From Bacillota bacterium (GTDB lineage: Bacteria; Bacillota; UBA4882; UBA8346): 11,645 bases of DNA. The stretch covers positions 1 to 11,645 of the forward strand of contig JAEZKW010000146.1 of the NCBI GenBank assembly GCA_023415375.1, given 5' to 3'. The notes beneath the pieces are model-generated. The model saw only the letters and a program-made list of their open reading frames with translations. It made no database searches and was not told the DNA's origin. This document shows, in pieces, positions 1 through 7,130 of the stretch. The stretch's first letter is position 1. Each line of letters opens with the position of its first letter. Position numbers and translations under genes: made by a program.

Positions 1-4
1 ATCA

Positions 5-1318
5 TTACTTTTTTCCTTGAGTCTCTTCGTTTAAAACAGGAGCCGCCCAAATTTTAACATCGACTCTACGGTTCTGCCACCATGATGATTCATTATGCCC
101 TGTGGCTGCCGGAAACTCTTTACCATAAGCATAAATCGTTATTTTCTGCGGGTCTATACCCTGGTTGGTAAGAAAATTCTTGATTGCATTCGCTCTTTTT
201 TCCGATAACTCTAAATTATAGTTAATACCGCCTCTTTCATCGGTATGTCCGCCTAAAATAATAAATAAATGAGGATAGGCTTTTAAAATGGCTAAATCAG
301 CATTTAATCCCGGTACCTGGTTCGAACGGATTTCAGATTTATCGGTATCAAAATAAATGGCTTTTAATTTTTTATTGAGGTTGTCCAAAACCGGCGTAAA
401 GCTTTCTACCGTAAATCCATCCGCTAGGAATGCTTTTTGACCTGAAGGATTGGTAACTTCCACATTATATGTTCCTTCAGGTTGCCCGCTGATGTCGAAG
501 AAACAGGAGATTTGGTTACTATCTTCAATCTTTACATTGAGGCCGGGTAAATCATCCTGTCCGTTACGGCTTAGTTTGACAATACTGCCGGGTTCAAAAT
601 ATTGTCCTTCGATCCGGGTTAAAATCATACCATTATTAAATCCTCGATTTGGGGTTATTTTCGTAATCGTCGGTTTAATGACTTCAACAACAGGCTTGGG
701 TGCTGTTCCCAAAATCGTAAAACCGTTGGTGAGAATTCCTGATTTTCCATCATCGTTTACGACTTTCACATTATATGCTCCCGGATCAGCCTGATTTAAA
801 TTCACCTCGCAACTAATTTGAGCTTCCGAAACGACTTTGACTTTAGTCGCTCCAATATCCATTTGCCTGCTGGAAAGTACCACCGAGGCCCCGGTTCTGA
901 AAGCTGAACCCTTGATAATTAAGGTTACGACTCCATTATTACTACTTTGCTCAGGAGTAATCGTCTTTACGACAGGTGATGGCAATCCTATTGTAAAACC
1001 GGCAATTCGTTTTGCTGAACGGATTTTTTTATTGGTGACAACAAGATCCCATTTACCTAAGGCCTTATCCTTTAAATCAAAGGTACAATTAATTTTTTGA
1101 GATGAAGCGACAATGACATTCGTGGCTACGACATCGGTTTCTCCGGCTCTGCTCAATTTGACGACTGCATCTTTGGCAAATTTATCACCTTGAATCGATA
1201 CTTCAATACCGCTTGTATTGGGACAGTTATTAGGAGTTACCGATTGGATAATTGGTGTCGGAGTTATGAAAAAAAATAACAATACACCCATTACAACTGC
1301 CAGACCTTTCACACCCAT
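5..1318 (-). CDS. Three-TIG-domain protein with C-terminal OmpA-like peptidoglycan-binding domain
   Basis: A 437-residue envelope protein, probably tethering surface or outer-membrane material to peptidoglycan. A hydrophobic segment at about residues 5-20 acts as signal peptide or anchor; there is no lipobox cysteine. Three tandem IPT/TIG-like immunoglobulin folds follow (about 22-110, 115-202, 216-304). Each opens with an I-x-x-I/V-T-P motif, carries an S-x-x-Q/K-I-x-C motif in the middle, and closes with V-x-N...GFT. The OmpA domain spans about 315-425, with the G-H-T-D-E-R-G motif at 357-363, L-S-x-x-R-A at 371-376 and N-R-R-V at 416-419. Asp360 and Arg375 sit 15 apart, as do the diaminopimelate-binding pair of known OmpA domains. 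The ribosome binding site GGAGGG (1326-1331) lies 7 nt from ATG, in the 18-nt gap after birA, so cotranscription is likely. The OmpA assignment is secure. The TIG assignment rests on repeat structure and motifs. The ligand of the TIG domains is unknown. Confidence 0.88.
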   Translation of the reverse strand: MGVKGLAVVMGVLLFFFITPTPIIQSVTPNNCPNTSGIEVSIQGDKFAKDAVVKLSRAGETDVVATNVIVASSQKINCTFDLKDKALGKWDLVVTNKKIRSAKRIAGFTIGLPSPVVKTITPEQSSNNGVVTLIIKGSAFRTGASVVLSSRQMDIGATKVKVVSEAQISCEVNLNQADPGAYNVKVVNDDGKSGILTNGFTILGTAPKPVVEVIKPTITKITPNRGFNNGMILTRIEGQYFEPGSIVKLSRNGQDDLPGLNVKIEDSNQISCFFDISGQPEGTYNVEVTNPSGQKAFLADGFTVESFTPVLDNLNKKLKAIYFDTDKSEIRSNQVPGLNADLAILKAYPHLFIILGGHTDERGGINYNLELSEKRANAIKNFLTNQGIDPQKITIYAYGKEFPAATGHNESSWWQNRRVDVKIWAAPVLNEETQGKK

Positions 1319-1336
1319 GAATCATCCCTCCAAAGT

Positions 1337-2320
1337 TTAATGTTTTGACTTTTCAATGATGTCTCCAGAATAAACTCGAGTAACCTCACCGCTAGGTTCA
1401 CGAATCAATAGACTACCGTCGGATTCCAAATCCAAAGCTTCGCCTTCTAAATAACAACCGGAACCCATATTGACCTTTACTGTTTTACCCAAGGTCGCCG
1501 AATGGGCTTTGGCGTACTCCATCTCCTCGGTAATTCCTGATTGAGGCAGTCGGTTGTAAGCAATTTCCAACTCCTTTAAAAATGCTTGTAAAATCAAACG
1601 GCGCGGACAATCTTCACCGCTAATGATCTTTAAAGAAGTAGCTATTCCAGCTAACTCTCCCGGAAAATCTTCTTCTGTATGATTGACATTCACTCCTACT
1701 CCTAAAATCAAATAATTGACCCTATCAATTTCACCATTGAGTTCGGCGAGTATCCCCACTAGTTTCCGGCCCTGGAAAACTAAATCGTTAGGCCATTTGA
1801 TTTGGGGTTGAATACCGGTGACTAGAAAAATAGCTTTCGCCATACTCACAGCAGTGAGAAGCATAATCCCTGACAAAGCCGACATACTCATTTGAGGACG
1901 TAAAATTAAACTAAACCATAACCCTAGACCCGGTGCTGAAGACCAACTGCGCCCCATCCGACCCCGGCCGCCGGTTTGTTTTTCGGTAATTACCAGTGTG
2001 CCTTCGGGAGCGCCCTGCTGTCCTGCCAATGTTTTGGCCCATTGGTTGGTTGAATCAACCTCTTCTTGTTCATAAATAATCTGACCAAATGTACTGGTTT
2101 GCAAACCATCTTTAATCTCTAGTGGGTGTAATATGGTCGTTAAAGCCTGAAGCCGATATCCCTTTCGCGGTGCAGCTTCAATTTCGTAACCTATTTCCTT
2201 GAGATGGACCAAATGTTTCCAAACAGCAGCCCGGCTGATCCCTAAATTTTGGGCTAATACTTCTCCGGAAACATATTGTCCCTGATTGGCTTTTAAAATC
2301 TTCAGAACCTGTTCCAACAT
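1337..2320 (-). CDS. birA: Biotin--[acetyl-CoA-carboxylase] ligase / biotin operon repressor BirA
   Basis: A 327-residue cytoplasmic bifunctional BirA. It activates biotin to biotinyl-AMP and transfers it to the carrier lysine of biotin-dependent carboxylases. The N-terminal 60 residues form a winged helix-turn-helix (recognition segment around 19-40, including G-I-S-R-A-A-V-W-K-H), so this is the DNA-binding class that can repress biotin genes. The catalytic domain (about 85-260) has S-T-N at 90-92, the biotinyl-AMP loop G-R-G-R-M-G-R at 118-124, K-W-P-N-D at 175-179 and K-L-V-G-I-L around the active-site lysine (186). The small C-terminal BPL domain covers about 275-325. Length is normal for the two-domain type. 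The start is supported by AAGGGGG (2328-2334). No biotin synthesis or transport genes are in the window, and I could not identify a convincing BirA operator upstream. Divergent from htrA. Confidence 0.96.
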   Translation of the reverse strand: MLEQVLKILKANQGQYVSGEVLAQNLGISRAAVWKHLVHLKEIGYEIEAAPRKGYRLQALTTILHPLEIKDGLQTSTFGQIIYEQEEVDSTNQWAKTLAGQQGAPEGTLVITEKQTGGRGRMGRSWSSAPGLGLWFSLILRPQMSMSALSGIMLLTAVSMAKAIFLVTGIQPQIKWPNDLVFQGRKLVGILAELNGEIDRVNYLILGVGVNVNHTEEDFPGELAGIATSLKIISGEDCPRRLILQAFLKELEIAYNRLPQSGITEEMEYAKAHSATLGKTVKVNMGSGCYLEGEALDLESDGSLLIREPSGEVTRVYSGDIIEKSKH

Positions 2321-2323
2321 TTT

Positions 2324-2351
2324 TTGACCCCCTTCAAAGTATAACCATACT
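2324..2351 (+). promoter_or_regulatory. Possible weak SigA promoter toward htrA
   Basis: On the plus strand, TTGACC (2324-2329, 5 of 6 to the -35 consensus) precedes CATACT (2346-2351, 4 of 6 to the -10) with a 16-nt spacer. It would overlap the birA promoter on the opposite strand, giving interlocked divergent promoters and a htrA leader of about 80 nt. The match is modest, but no better candidate is visible before htrA. Confidence 0.28.
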
Positions 2352-2367
2352 ACTTTTAAAGAGTCAA
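2338..2367 (-). promoter_or_regulatory. Predicted SigA promoter of birA
   Basis: Reading the minus strand, -35 TTGACT (2362-2367) and -10 TATACT (2338-2343) are separated by 18 nt; each differs from consensus by one base. The predicted start of transcription is near 2331. That falls inside the AAGGGGG ribosome binding site (2328-2334) and leaves a leader of only about 11 nt, which is odd. Either the mRNA is nearly leaderless or another promoter is used. Confidence 0.55.
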
Positions 2368-2375
2368 CCCATTAT

Positions 2376-2435
2376 TTGCAGGAACTGAAAAAGCAGGGAT
2401 TGGCCCACCAGCCTAGAAAATTATATCCGGGGTGA
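2376..2435 (+). other. Possible 19-codon leader ORF or gene remnant upstream of htrA
   Basis: A TTG-initiated frame of 19 sense codons plus stop ends at TGA 2433-2435, five bases before the htrA ATG. It reads L-Q-E-L-K-K-Q-G-L-A-H-Q-P-R-K-L-Y-P-G, protein-like in composition, and is richer in GC than the other intergenic DNA here. The same frame stays open back to 2328 but has no ATG or GTG, and no good ribosome binding site precedes the TTG. It could be a translationally coupled leader peptide, the 3' tail of a lost gene, or chance. I do not recognise the peptide. Confidence 0.22.
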
Positions 2436-2440
2436 ACAAA

Positions 2441-3550
2441 ATGAGGTATATAATGAAAAATAAGAAATTTTTTAATAAAAATTTCTTTCGGATTTTCTTT
2501 GTCTTAGCTTTATTGATGGCTTTAAATTTTTCTGGATTCGTAAAAACAGTGGATGCAGCGAATCTTGGCATTTATAACTCTTCAATTATTGCGGATATTG
2601 CGGAACAGAGTTCGCCTGCAGTCGTTTGGATTATTACAACATTTGAGACCCAAGAATCTCCACGTTTGTTTTTCAGCCCTCCCACCAAAAAGGAATATCA
2701 ATCCCAAGGAAGCGGTTTTTTCTTTAATGACAGCGGCTCTATTTTAACCAACGCTCATGTGGTGGCAGGTGCAAAATCTATCGAAGTTATCCTTAAGGAT
2801 CAAAAAGAACCGCTAAACGCTTCTTTAGTCGGTATCGACACCGATTTGGACGTAGCAGTTCTAAGGGTAAACTCCCAAAGCAAAACCCCCTACCTGAAAT
2901 TAGGCGATTCCGATAGATCTCGTATTGGCGATTGGGTGATCGCGATTGGTAATCCTTATGGACTTGATCATACGGTTACTGTGGGAATTATCAGCGCTAA
3001 AGGCCGCCCATTGACAGCCGGCGACGGGGCCAATGATTCACAACCCTATCAAAATATGATTCAAACCGATGCAGCAATCAACCCCGGCAACAGTGGCGGT
3101 CCTCTTTTGGACCTTCAGGGCGAAATCATTGGTATCAACACCGCAGTCAGTGCAAATGGTCAGGGCCTCGGCTTTGCCATTCCGATTAACTCTGTAAAAA
3201 GTATTCTCCAAGAATTAGTTAGTACCGGAAAAGTTAGCCGACCTTGGCTTGGAGCATACTTCATCGATTTAAAAATGTTTAATACCAAATTTAAATCCAA
3301 ATTACGCCTATCCGATTACAGCGATGGAGTATTGATTGGGCCGGTCCGCAACTCACCGGCAGCCCGTGCAGGTTTACAGGATTATGACCTTATTATAGAA
3401 TTTAATCATCAAGTCATATCCGACTCCAACGATTTAATCAGTGCGATTGGCAAACAAAAACCTGGCGATACGGTGAATTTGACTATGGTGAGAAACGGCA
3501 GAAAATTTAGTGTTGATGTGGTTTTGGATGAGAAACCGCAGGGAAAATAA
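2441..3550 (+). CDS. htrA: HtrA/DegP-family S1C serine protease with one PDZ domain
   Basis: A 369-residue extracytoplasmic quality-control protease. The N-terminus is rich in Lys/Arg followed by a hydrophobic stretch (about 17-34). A V-D-A signal-peptidase-like site sits near residue 39, so it may be secreted or anchored. The trypsin-like domain (about 45-255) contains the full triad: His106 in L-T-N-A-H-V-V, Asp137 in T-D-L-D-V-A-V-L and Ser218 in N-P-G-N-S-G-G-P-L. One PDZ domain occupies about 265-365, as in Gram-positive HtrA and DegS-like proteins, against two in DegP. ATG 2441 is chosen because GGGGTGA (2429-2435) lies 5 nt upstream. An in-frame GTG at 2432 has no such site; ATG 2453 (GAGGT 5 nt before it) is a real alternative. 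The stop lies 3 nt from the stop of convergent folB. Family assignment is secure; the substrate is unknown. Confidence 0.94.
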   Translation: MRYIMKNKKFFNKNFFRIFFVLALLMALNFSGFVKTVDAANLGIYNSSIIADIAEQSSPAVVWIITTFETQESPRLFFSPPTKKEYQSQGSGFFFNDSGSILTNAHVVAGAKSIEVILKDQKEPLNASLVGIDTDLDVAVLRVNSQSKTPYLKLGDSDRSRIGDWVIAIGNPYGLDHTVTVGIISAKGRPLTAGDGANDSQPYQNMIQTDAAINPGNSGGPLLDLQGEIIGINTAVSANGQGLGFAIPINSVKSILQELVSTGKVSRPWLGAYFIDLKMFNTKFKSKLRLSDYSDGVLIGPVRNSPAARAGLQDYDLIIEFNHQVISDSNDLISAIGKQKPGDTVNLTMVRNGRKFSVDVVLDEKPQGK

Positions 3551-3553
3551 AGG

Positions 3554-3916
3554 TTAGCGCTCCCGGCATATCTCAAATTCAACAGTATCTATCAAACCTC
3601 CGGCAGGTGGCTGTGGTTTCCGAACCCTGACGATGATTTTATGAAACAGGAACCTATCAGTGACTTGATCGCAAATTCCTTGGGTCAATCCTTCAATTAA
3701 ATCAAAGGATTGCTTTTCTACTACACTCTTGACGGTTTCATAAACACCCACGTAATTAATGGCAGTATCGATATTATCTTTATGGGCGGCCTCAAAAAAG
3801 TCCGCCCATAATTCAAGATCAACCTCAATCTTTTGACCGAATTCCTTCTCAAAAGGATAAACTCCGTGATGGCCGTAAAAAACCATATTTTTCAGGCTTA
3901 GCTTGCAGCAATCCAT
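3554..3916 (-). CDS. folB: Dihydroneopterin aldolase FolB
   Basis: A 120-residue cytoplasmic enzyme of tetrahydrofolate synthesis. It cleaves 7,8-dihydroneopterin to 6-hydroxymethyl-7,8-dihydropterin and glycolaldehyde. The family signature F-Y-G-H-H-G-V (13-19) is present, as are residues aligning with the Staphylococcus aureus catalytic set: Glu23, Tyr55 and Lys100 (in V-R-V-R-K-P). Length matches the family (about 120). ATG 3916 is chosen over the longer frame beginning at 3961 because GAGGTG (3923-3928) lies 6 nt upstream and the protein then begins as the family normally does; the longer frame would overlap gluP. It follows gluP by 22 nt, so the two are probably cotranscribed. No other folate genes (folP, folK, folE) are nearby, which is unusual since folB often sits with them. 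Confidence 0.95.
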   Translation of the reverse strand: MDCCKLSLKNMVFYGHHGVYPFEKEFGQKIEVDLELWADFFEAAHKDNIDTAINYVGVYETVKSVVEKQSFDLIEGLTQGICDQVTDRFLFHKIIVRVRKPQPPAGGLIDTVEFEICRER

Positions 3917-3938
3917 TGATAACACCTCAATCGGTACT

Positions 3939-5141
3939 TTATACACTGGGGTTAGCGACATTTGGATTCATCAGGCCATAGTAAAACGCCATAACCGCGA
4001 TCAAAAGTATTAAAACGAACAAAGCCAAACGTTCCCGGGCTTTGGCCTTTTCATTACTTACCTTTAGGGCGTAGGCCGTCAAAAAACCCCCGCCGAGGCC
4101 CCCAAGATGGGCAAAATTGTCAATACCTGCCATTGAAAAACCAATCCCGATATTCAACAATATGGTAACCCATACGTTATAGCCGAAATACTTTTTAAAT
4201 ATCTTCGGTCGCTCAACTCCGTAATAAACCAGGGCTCCCAACAGCCCAAAAATAGCACCCGAGGCCCCAACAGCCGGATTGGTTGAGAAAATAAAGCTGG
4301 CAATACTGCCGTAAAGTCCGGCAATAAAATAAATCGCCGCATATTTAATATGCCCGAAGATCCGTTCTACGATATTTCCGACCACAAATAACGAATAACA
4401 GTTTACCAATAAATGCAACCAATTGGCATGTAAAAATATGGGTGAAATAAGCCGCCAATATTGTCCGGCAACTATCAGGGCATTATCCTTGGCGCCGAAA
4501 TCCACTAACATGGACTCATATAGCCTGCCCTGCATCATTGAATAAAGATAAAAAAACACAAATACTGCAATATTGATACCAATTAGGGCATAAGTTAAAG
4601 TCGGCTTGGTTGCTTTTAGATTTATTGTGTATTCTTGTCGCCGTAAAGCAAGGAGTTTATTGACATCCGGCAAGACCTCAAAATCCGGATTGACTTCTTT
4701 GAACTGCACTTTTAATAACTTTTCGAGTCCATCGGTATTGATAGAAGATTTTGATTGCCGGATTACCGCCCCGGTTGATAAATCCACTATAAAACAAGAA
4801 AGATAACACCTAGCAAATTCGGGGTTGTCTAAACCCTCATCGATCGCCGAAACCATTTCCACAGGTGGAGTTTGGTCAAATACTAAGACTTCAACCATAT
4901 GCATTAGCTGATTAGGGTTTACATTCATTAAGGATTGATAGTCAGCTTTGATCTTTGTTCTTATCGTCAGGGGATCAAACAAGTCGCCATCAATAAGCTG
5001 TACCAAAAAATAAGTATCATGGTGGTACTTTTGCAGGAACAGCAAACCCTGAGTCATTATTGGCCCTACCGACTGGACCGGCTCATAATCCCGCTGGAGG
5101 ATTAAATTTGTATAAACCGTATTTAGATAAGGATATTTCAT
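3939..5141 (-). CDS. gluP: GluP/YqgP-type rhomboid intramembrane serine protease
   Basis: A 400-residue membrane protease cutting substrates within or near the bilayer. Residues 1 to about 175 form a soluble cytosolic domain resembling the N-terminal domain of Bacillus subtilis YqgP. About seven membrane segments follow between 181 and 391. The rhomboid core shows W-R-L-I-S-P near 229, H-A-N-W-L-H-L-L-V-N (238-247, His and Asn assisting the oxyanion), catalytic Ser295 in G-A-S-G and catalytic His345 in A-H-L-G-G. All key residues are present, so it should be active. Motifs such as F-G-A-K and K-P-T-x-T-Y also match YqgP. Unlike YqgP (about 507 aa), there is no C-terminal TPR region. ATG 5141 is chosen for GGAGGT (5146-5151); the longer frame (5180) would put that site inside the gene. 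It lies downstream of ftsH, past a strong terminator, and no separate promoter is obvious. Confidence 0.92.
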   Translation of the reverse strand: MKYPYLNTVYTNLILQRDYEPVQSVGPIMTQGLLFLQKYHHDTYFLVQLIDGDLFDPLTIRTKIKADYQSLMNVNPNQLMHMVEVLVFDQTPPVEMVSAIDEGLDNPEFARCYLSCFIVDLSTGAVIRQSKSSINTDGLEKLLKVQFKEVNPDFEVLPDVNKLLALRRQEYTINLKATKPTLTYALIGINIAVFVFFYLYSMMQGRLYESMLVDFGAKDNALIVAGQYWRLISPIFLHANWLHLLVNCYSLFVVGNIVERIFGHIKYAAIYFIAGLYGSIASFIFSTNPAVGASGAIFGLLGALVYYGVERPKIFKKYFGYNVWVTILLNIGIGFSMAGIDNFAHLGGLGGGFLTAYALKVSNEKAKARERLALFVLILLIAVMAFYYGLMNPNVANPSV

Positions 5142-5172
5142 GAATACCTCCATCAGGGTTCTAAGTGCTATT

Positions 5173-5225
5173 AAAAACAAAGGGAAGCGTTGTAAGAGAA
5201 TATTTCTCTCACTCCGTTTCCCTCT
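5173..5225 (-). terminator. Long intrinsic terminator behind ftsH
   Basis: On the minus strand an outer stem pairs 5215-5225 with 5179-5189 (10 pairs including one G-U, one A-C mismatch). An inner 8-bp stem (GTGAGAGA / TCTCTTAC, 5205-5212 with 5192-5199) closes a 5-nt loop. The U-tract GTTTTTAAT follows immediately. It lies 20 nt after the ftsH stop and 30 nt before the gluP start. Confidence 0.8.
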
Positions 5226-5244
5226 TTATCTTCCGATCAATTGA

Positions 5245-7083
5245 TTAAGCCTCAGTTGTGGTTGTCGACTCCTCCGGCTGCGGTGCTTCGCCAAGTAAAG
5301 CTAAAAATTCATTACCTTCAATGGTTTCTTTTTCGAGTAATGTTTTAGCGATAGCATCCAGCATATCACGGTGCTCGTTAATGATTGCTTTTGATTTCAC
5401 AAAAGAGGAATCCATAATCTGCTTAATTTCCCTATCAATCGCCGCAGCAATTTCTTCACTATAGTTCTTTTCTCGGGTAAAGTCTCGGCCCAAAAAGACC
5501 TGCTCTTCCTGTCCATGACCAAAAGTCATATACCCCAGCTCGTCGCTCATTCCATATTCGGTCACCATTTTACGTACTGTCTTGGTGGCCCGTTCCAAAT
5601 CATTACGGGCACCGGTACTGATTTCATCCAAGGCAATAACTTCAGCCGCTCGCCCGCCTAAGGCAAAAACTACATTTTCTAATAACTCGGTCCGGGTGTT
5701 ATAATGTTTGTCTTCCAAAGGTAATGCCAGTGTATAACCGCCGGCAGCACCACGGGGAATAATTGACACTTTGTGAATCGGATCTACAGTGGGTAGATAA
5801 TGCCCGACGAGAGCATGCCCCGCTTCATGATAAGCAGTCAACTCTCTTTCTTTGGAACTCATGATTTTACTCTTTTTCTCAGGACCAGCGATAACTCTTT
5901 CAATGGCATCCTCACATTCATCCATGGAAATCTTTTTCTTATTTCTACGGGCGGCAAGGAGCGCTGCTTCATTTAACACATTAGCCAGATCAGCGCCGGT
6001 AAACATAGGAGTCTGACGGGCAAGTACCTTCAGATCAATATCCTGAGCCAAAGGTTTTCCTTTGACGTGTACTTTCAAAATATCTTCACGGCCTTTAATA
6101 TCCGGTATGTCCAGTGTAACCTGGCGATCAAACCGTCCAGGCCGTAACAATGCCGGGTCAAGTACATCAGGGCGATTGGTGGCTGCTAACAATATAATAC
6201 CCGAATTGGGCTCAAATCCGTCCATTTCAACGAGTAGTTGATTCAAGGTCTGTTCACGTTCATCGTGACCGCCACCCAAACCAGCGCCTCTTTGACGACC
6301 CACTGCGTCAATTTCATCGACGAAAACAATACAAGGGGCATTCTTTTTTGCCTGGTCAAATAAATCACGGACCCTCGATGCACCGACACCGACAAACATT
6401 TCTACGAAATCGGAACCACTGATGCTGAAGAAAGGTACTCCCGCTTCACCTGCTACCGCTTTGGCAAGCAAAGTTTTGCCTGTACCGGGTGCCCCAATTA
6501 ATAAAACACCTTTGGGGATTTTAGCCCCCAGTTCGGTAAATCGTCTGGGCTGTCTTAGAAAGTCCACAATTTCAACCAATTCTTCTTTGGCCTCATCTTC
6601 ACCGGCCACATCATCAAAAAGGGTTTTGGATTTGTCTTCCGTATGAAGCCTGGCTCTACTCTTTCCGAAAGATAAAGCCTTATTGCCGCTGTTTTGCATC
6701 TGATTAAGCAGGAAAAACCAAAAAATTACGAATAAAACAATAAAACCTAGATTGGGCAAGATAATGGCCCACCAGCCATTACCGGTGTTGGAGAAAGAAA
6801 TCCTGACACCTTTTTGACGGAGTTTGTCATAAAAAATTTCGGGGTGATTGGCCGGGCCATCAGTCCGGTACTTTTTGTTGGTCTCTCGTTGTTTACCCTG
6901 AATGGTGCCGTCGTTATTATTAACAACCGCGTCAATTATCTTACCAGCTTCAGCCTTTCGCATGAACTGTTCAAAACTAATTTGTTCGGGCTGTTTCTGG
7001 GGATTCATATAATTAACTACTAATAAAAGGGTAATAATCGCAACTGCAAAATAAATGAAAATTTCTCGAGCAACTTTAAACAA
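5245..7083 (-). CDS. ftsH: ATP-dependent zinc metalloprotease FtsH
   Basis: A 612-residue membrane-anchored AAA+ protease that extracts and degrades damaged membrane proteins and short-lived regulators; it works as a hexamer. Membrane segments lie at about 5-24 and 107-127, with an extracytoplasmic domain between them. AAA domain: Walker A G-A-P-G-T-G-K-T at 197-204, pore motif M-F-V-G-V-G at 229-234, Walker B I-V-F-V-D-E-I-D at 252-259, second region of homology with arginine fingers near 314 and 317. Protease domain: H-E-A-G-H at 419-423 and third zinc ligand Asp495. The tail after about 600 is rich in Glu and Thr. The start is set at TTG 7083: GGAGGGAGG (7091-7099) lies 7 nt upstream and the protein then begins M-F-K-V-A-R-E-I, typical of the family. 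An in-frame ATG at 7128 has no binding site and lies at or upstream of the predicted transcription start. It has its own promoter and terminator. Confidence 0.98.
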   Translation of the reverse strand: MFKVAREIFIYFAVAIITLLLVVNYMNPQKQPEQISFEQFMRKAEAGKIIDAVVNNNDGTIQGKQRETNKKYRTDGPANHPEIFYDKLRQKGVRISFSNTGNGWWAIILPNLGFIVLFVIFWFFLLNQMQNSGNKALSFGKSRARLHTEDKSKTLFDDVAGEDEAKEELVEIVDFLRQPRRFTELGAKIPKGVLLIGAPGTGKTLLAKAVAGEAGVPFFSISGSDFVEMFVGVGASRVRDLFDQAKKNAPCIVFVDEIDAVGRQRGAGLGGGHDEREQTLNQLLVEMDGFEPNSGIILLAATNRPDVLDPALLRPGRFDRQVTLDIPDIKGREDILKVHVKGKPLAQDIDLKVLARQTPMFTGADLANVLNEAALLAARRNKKKISMDECEDAIERVIAGPEKKSKIMSSKERELTAYHEAGHALVGHYLPTVDPIHKVSIIPRGAAGGYTLALPLEDKHYNTRTELLENVVFALGGRAAEVIALDEISTGARNDLERATKTVRKMVTEYGMSDELGYMTFGHGQEEQVFLGRDFTREKNYSEEIAAAIDREIKQIMDSSFVKSKAIINEHRDMLDAIAKTLLEKETIEGNEFLALLGEAPQPEESTTTTEA

Positions 7084-7090
7084 GAATAAG

Positions 7091-7099
7091 CCTCCCTCC
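7091..7099 (-). promoter_or_regulatory. Strong ribosome binding site fixing the TTG start of ftsH
   Basis: GGAGGGAGG on the minus strand, 7 nt before TTG 7081-7083. It abuts, without a gap, the hairpin at 7100-7121, so structure in the leader could affect ribosome access. Confidence 0.85.
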
Positions 7100-7121
7100 G
7101 GCAAGAACAGCCGTTTTTGCC
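7100..7121 (-). repeat. Inverted repeat / hairpin in the ftsH leader
   Basis: Arms GGCAAAAAC and GTTCTTGCC flank a 4-nt loop (GGCT). Eight of nine pairs are Watson-Crick, with one A-C mismatch. With the predicted promoter at 7131-7136, the hairpin would occupy about +4 to +25 of the mRNA and end exactly where the ribosome binding site begins. No U-tract follows, so it is not a terminator for tilS. It could be a 5'-stabilising stem, a translational switch or a protein-binding site. Confidence 0.6.
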
Positions 7122-7130
7122 ATGTCAAAT

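Noticed and set aside
2401..2413. A 13-nt match (TGGCCCACCAGCC) between the birA-htrA gap and the ftsH coding region near 6765
   Set aside because: About one such match is expected by chance in a window this size, and the ftsH copy encodes ordinary protein (N-G-W-W-A).
2400..2427. Promoter TTGGCC-N16-TATATC just before htrA
   Set aside because: The transcript would begin at about 2434, too close to the htrA start to include its ribosome binding site.
2321..2431. BirA operator (TTAACC-type inverted repeat) upstream of birA
   Set aside because: A few partial AACC/GGTT words exist, but no pair with the right orientation and 14-16 nt spacing.
7100..7121. Terminator for tilS
   Set aside because: The hairpin is followed by GGAGGGAGG, not a U-tract, on the tilS strand, and it lies in the ftsH leader after the ftsH promoter.
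7084..7128. ATG 7128 as the ftsH start
   Set aside because: It would place the strong GGAGGGAGG inside the gene, lies at or upstream of the predicted transcription start, has no binding site of its own and adds 15 residues absent from the family.
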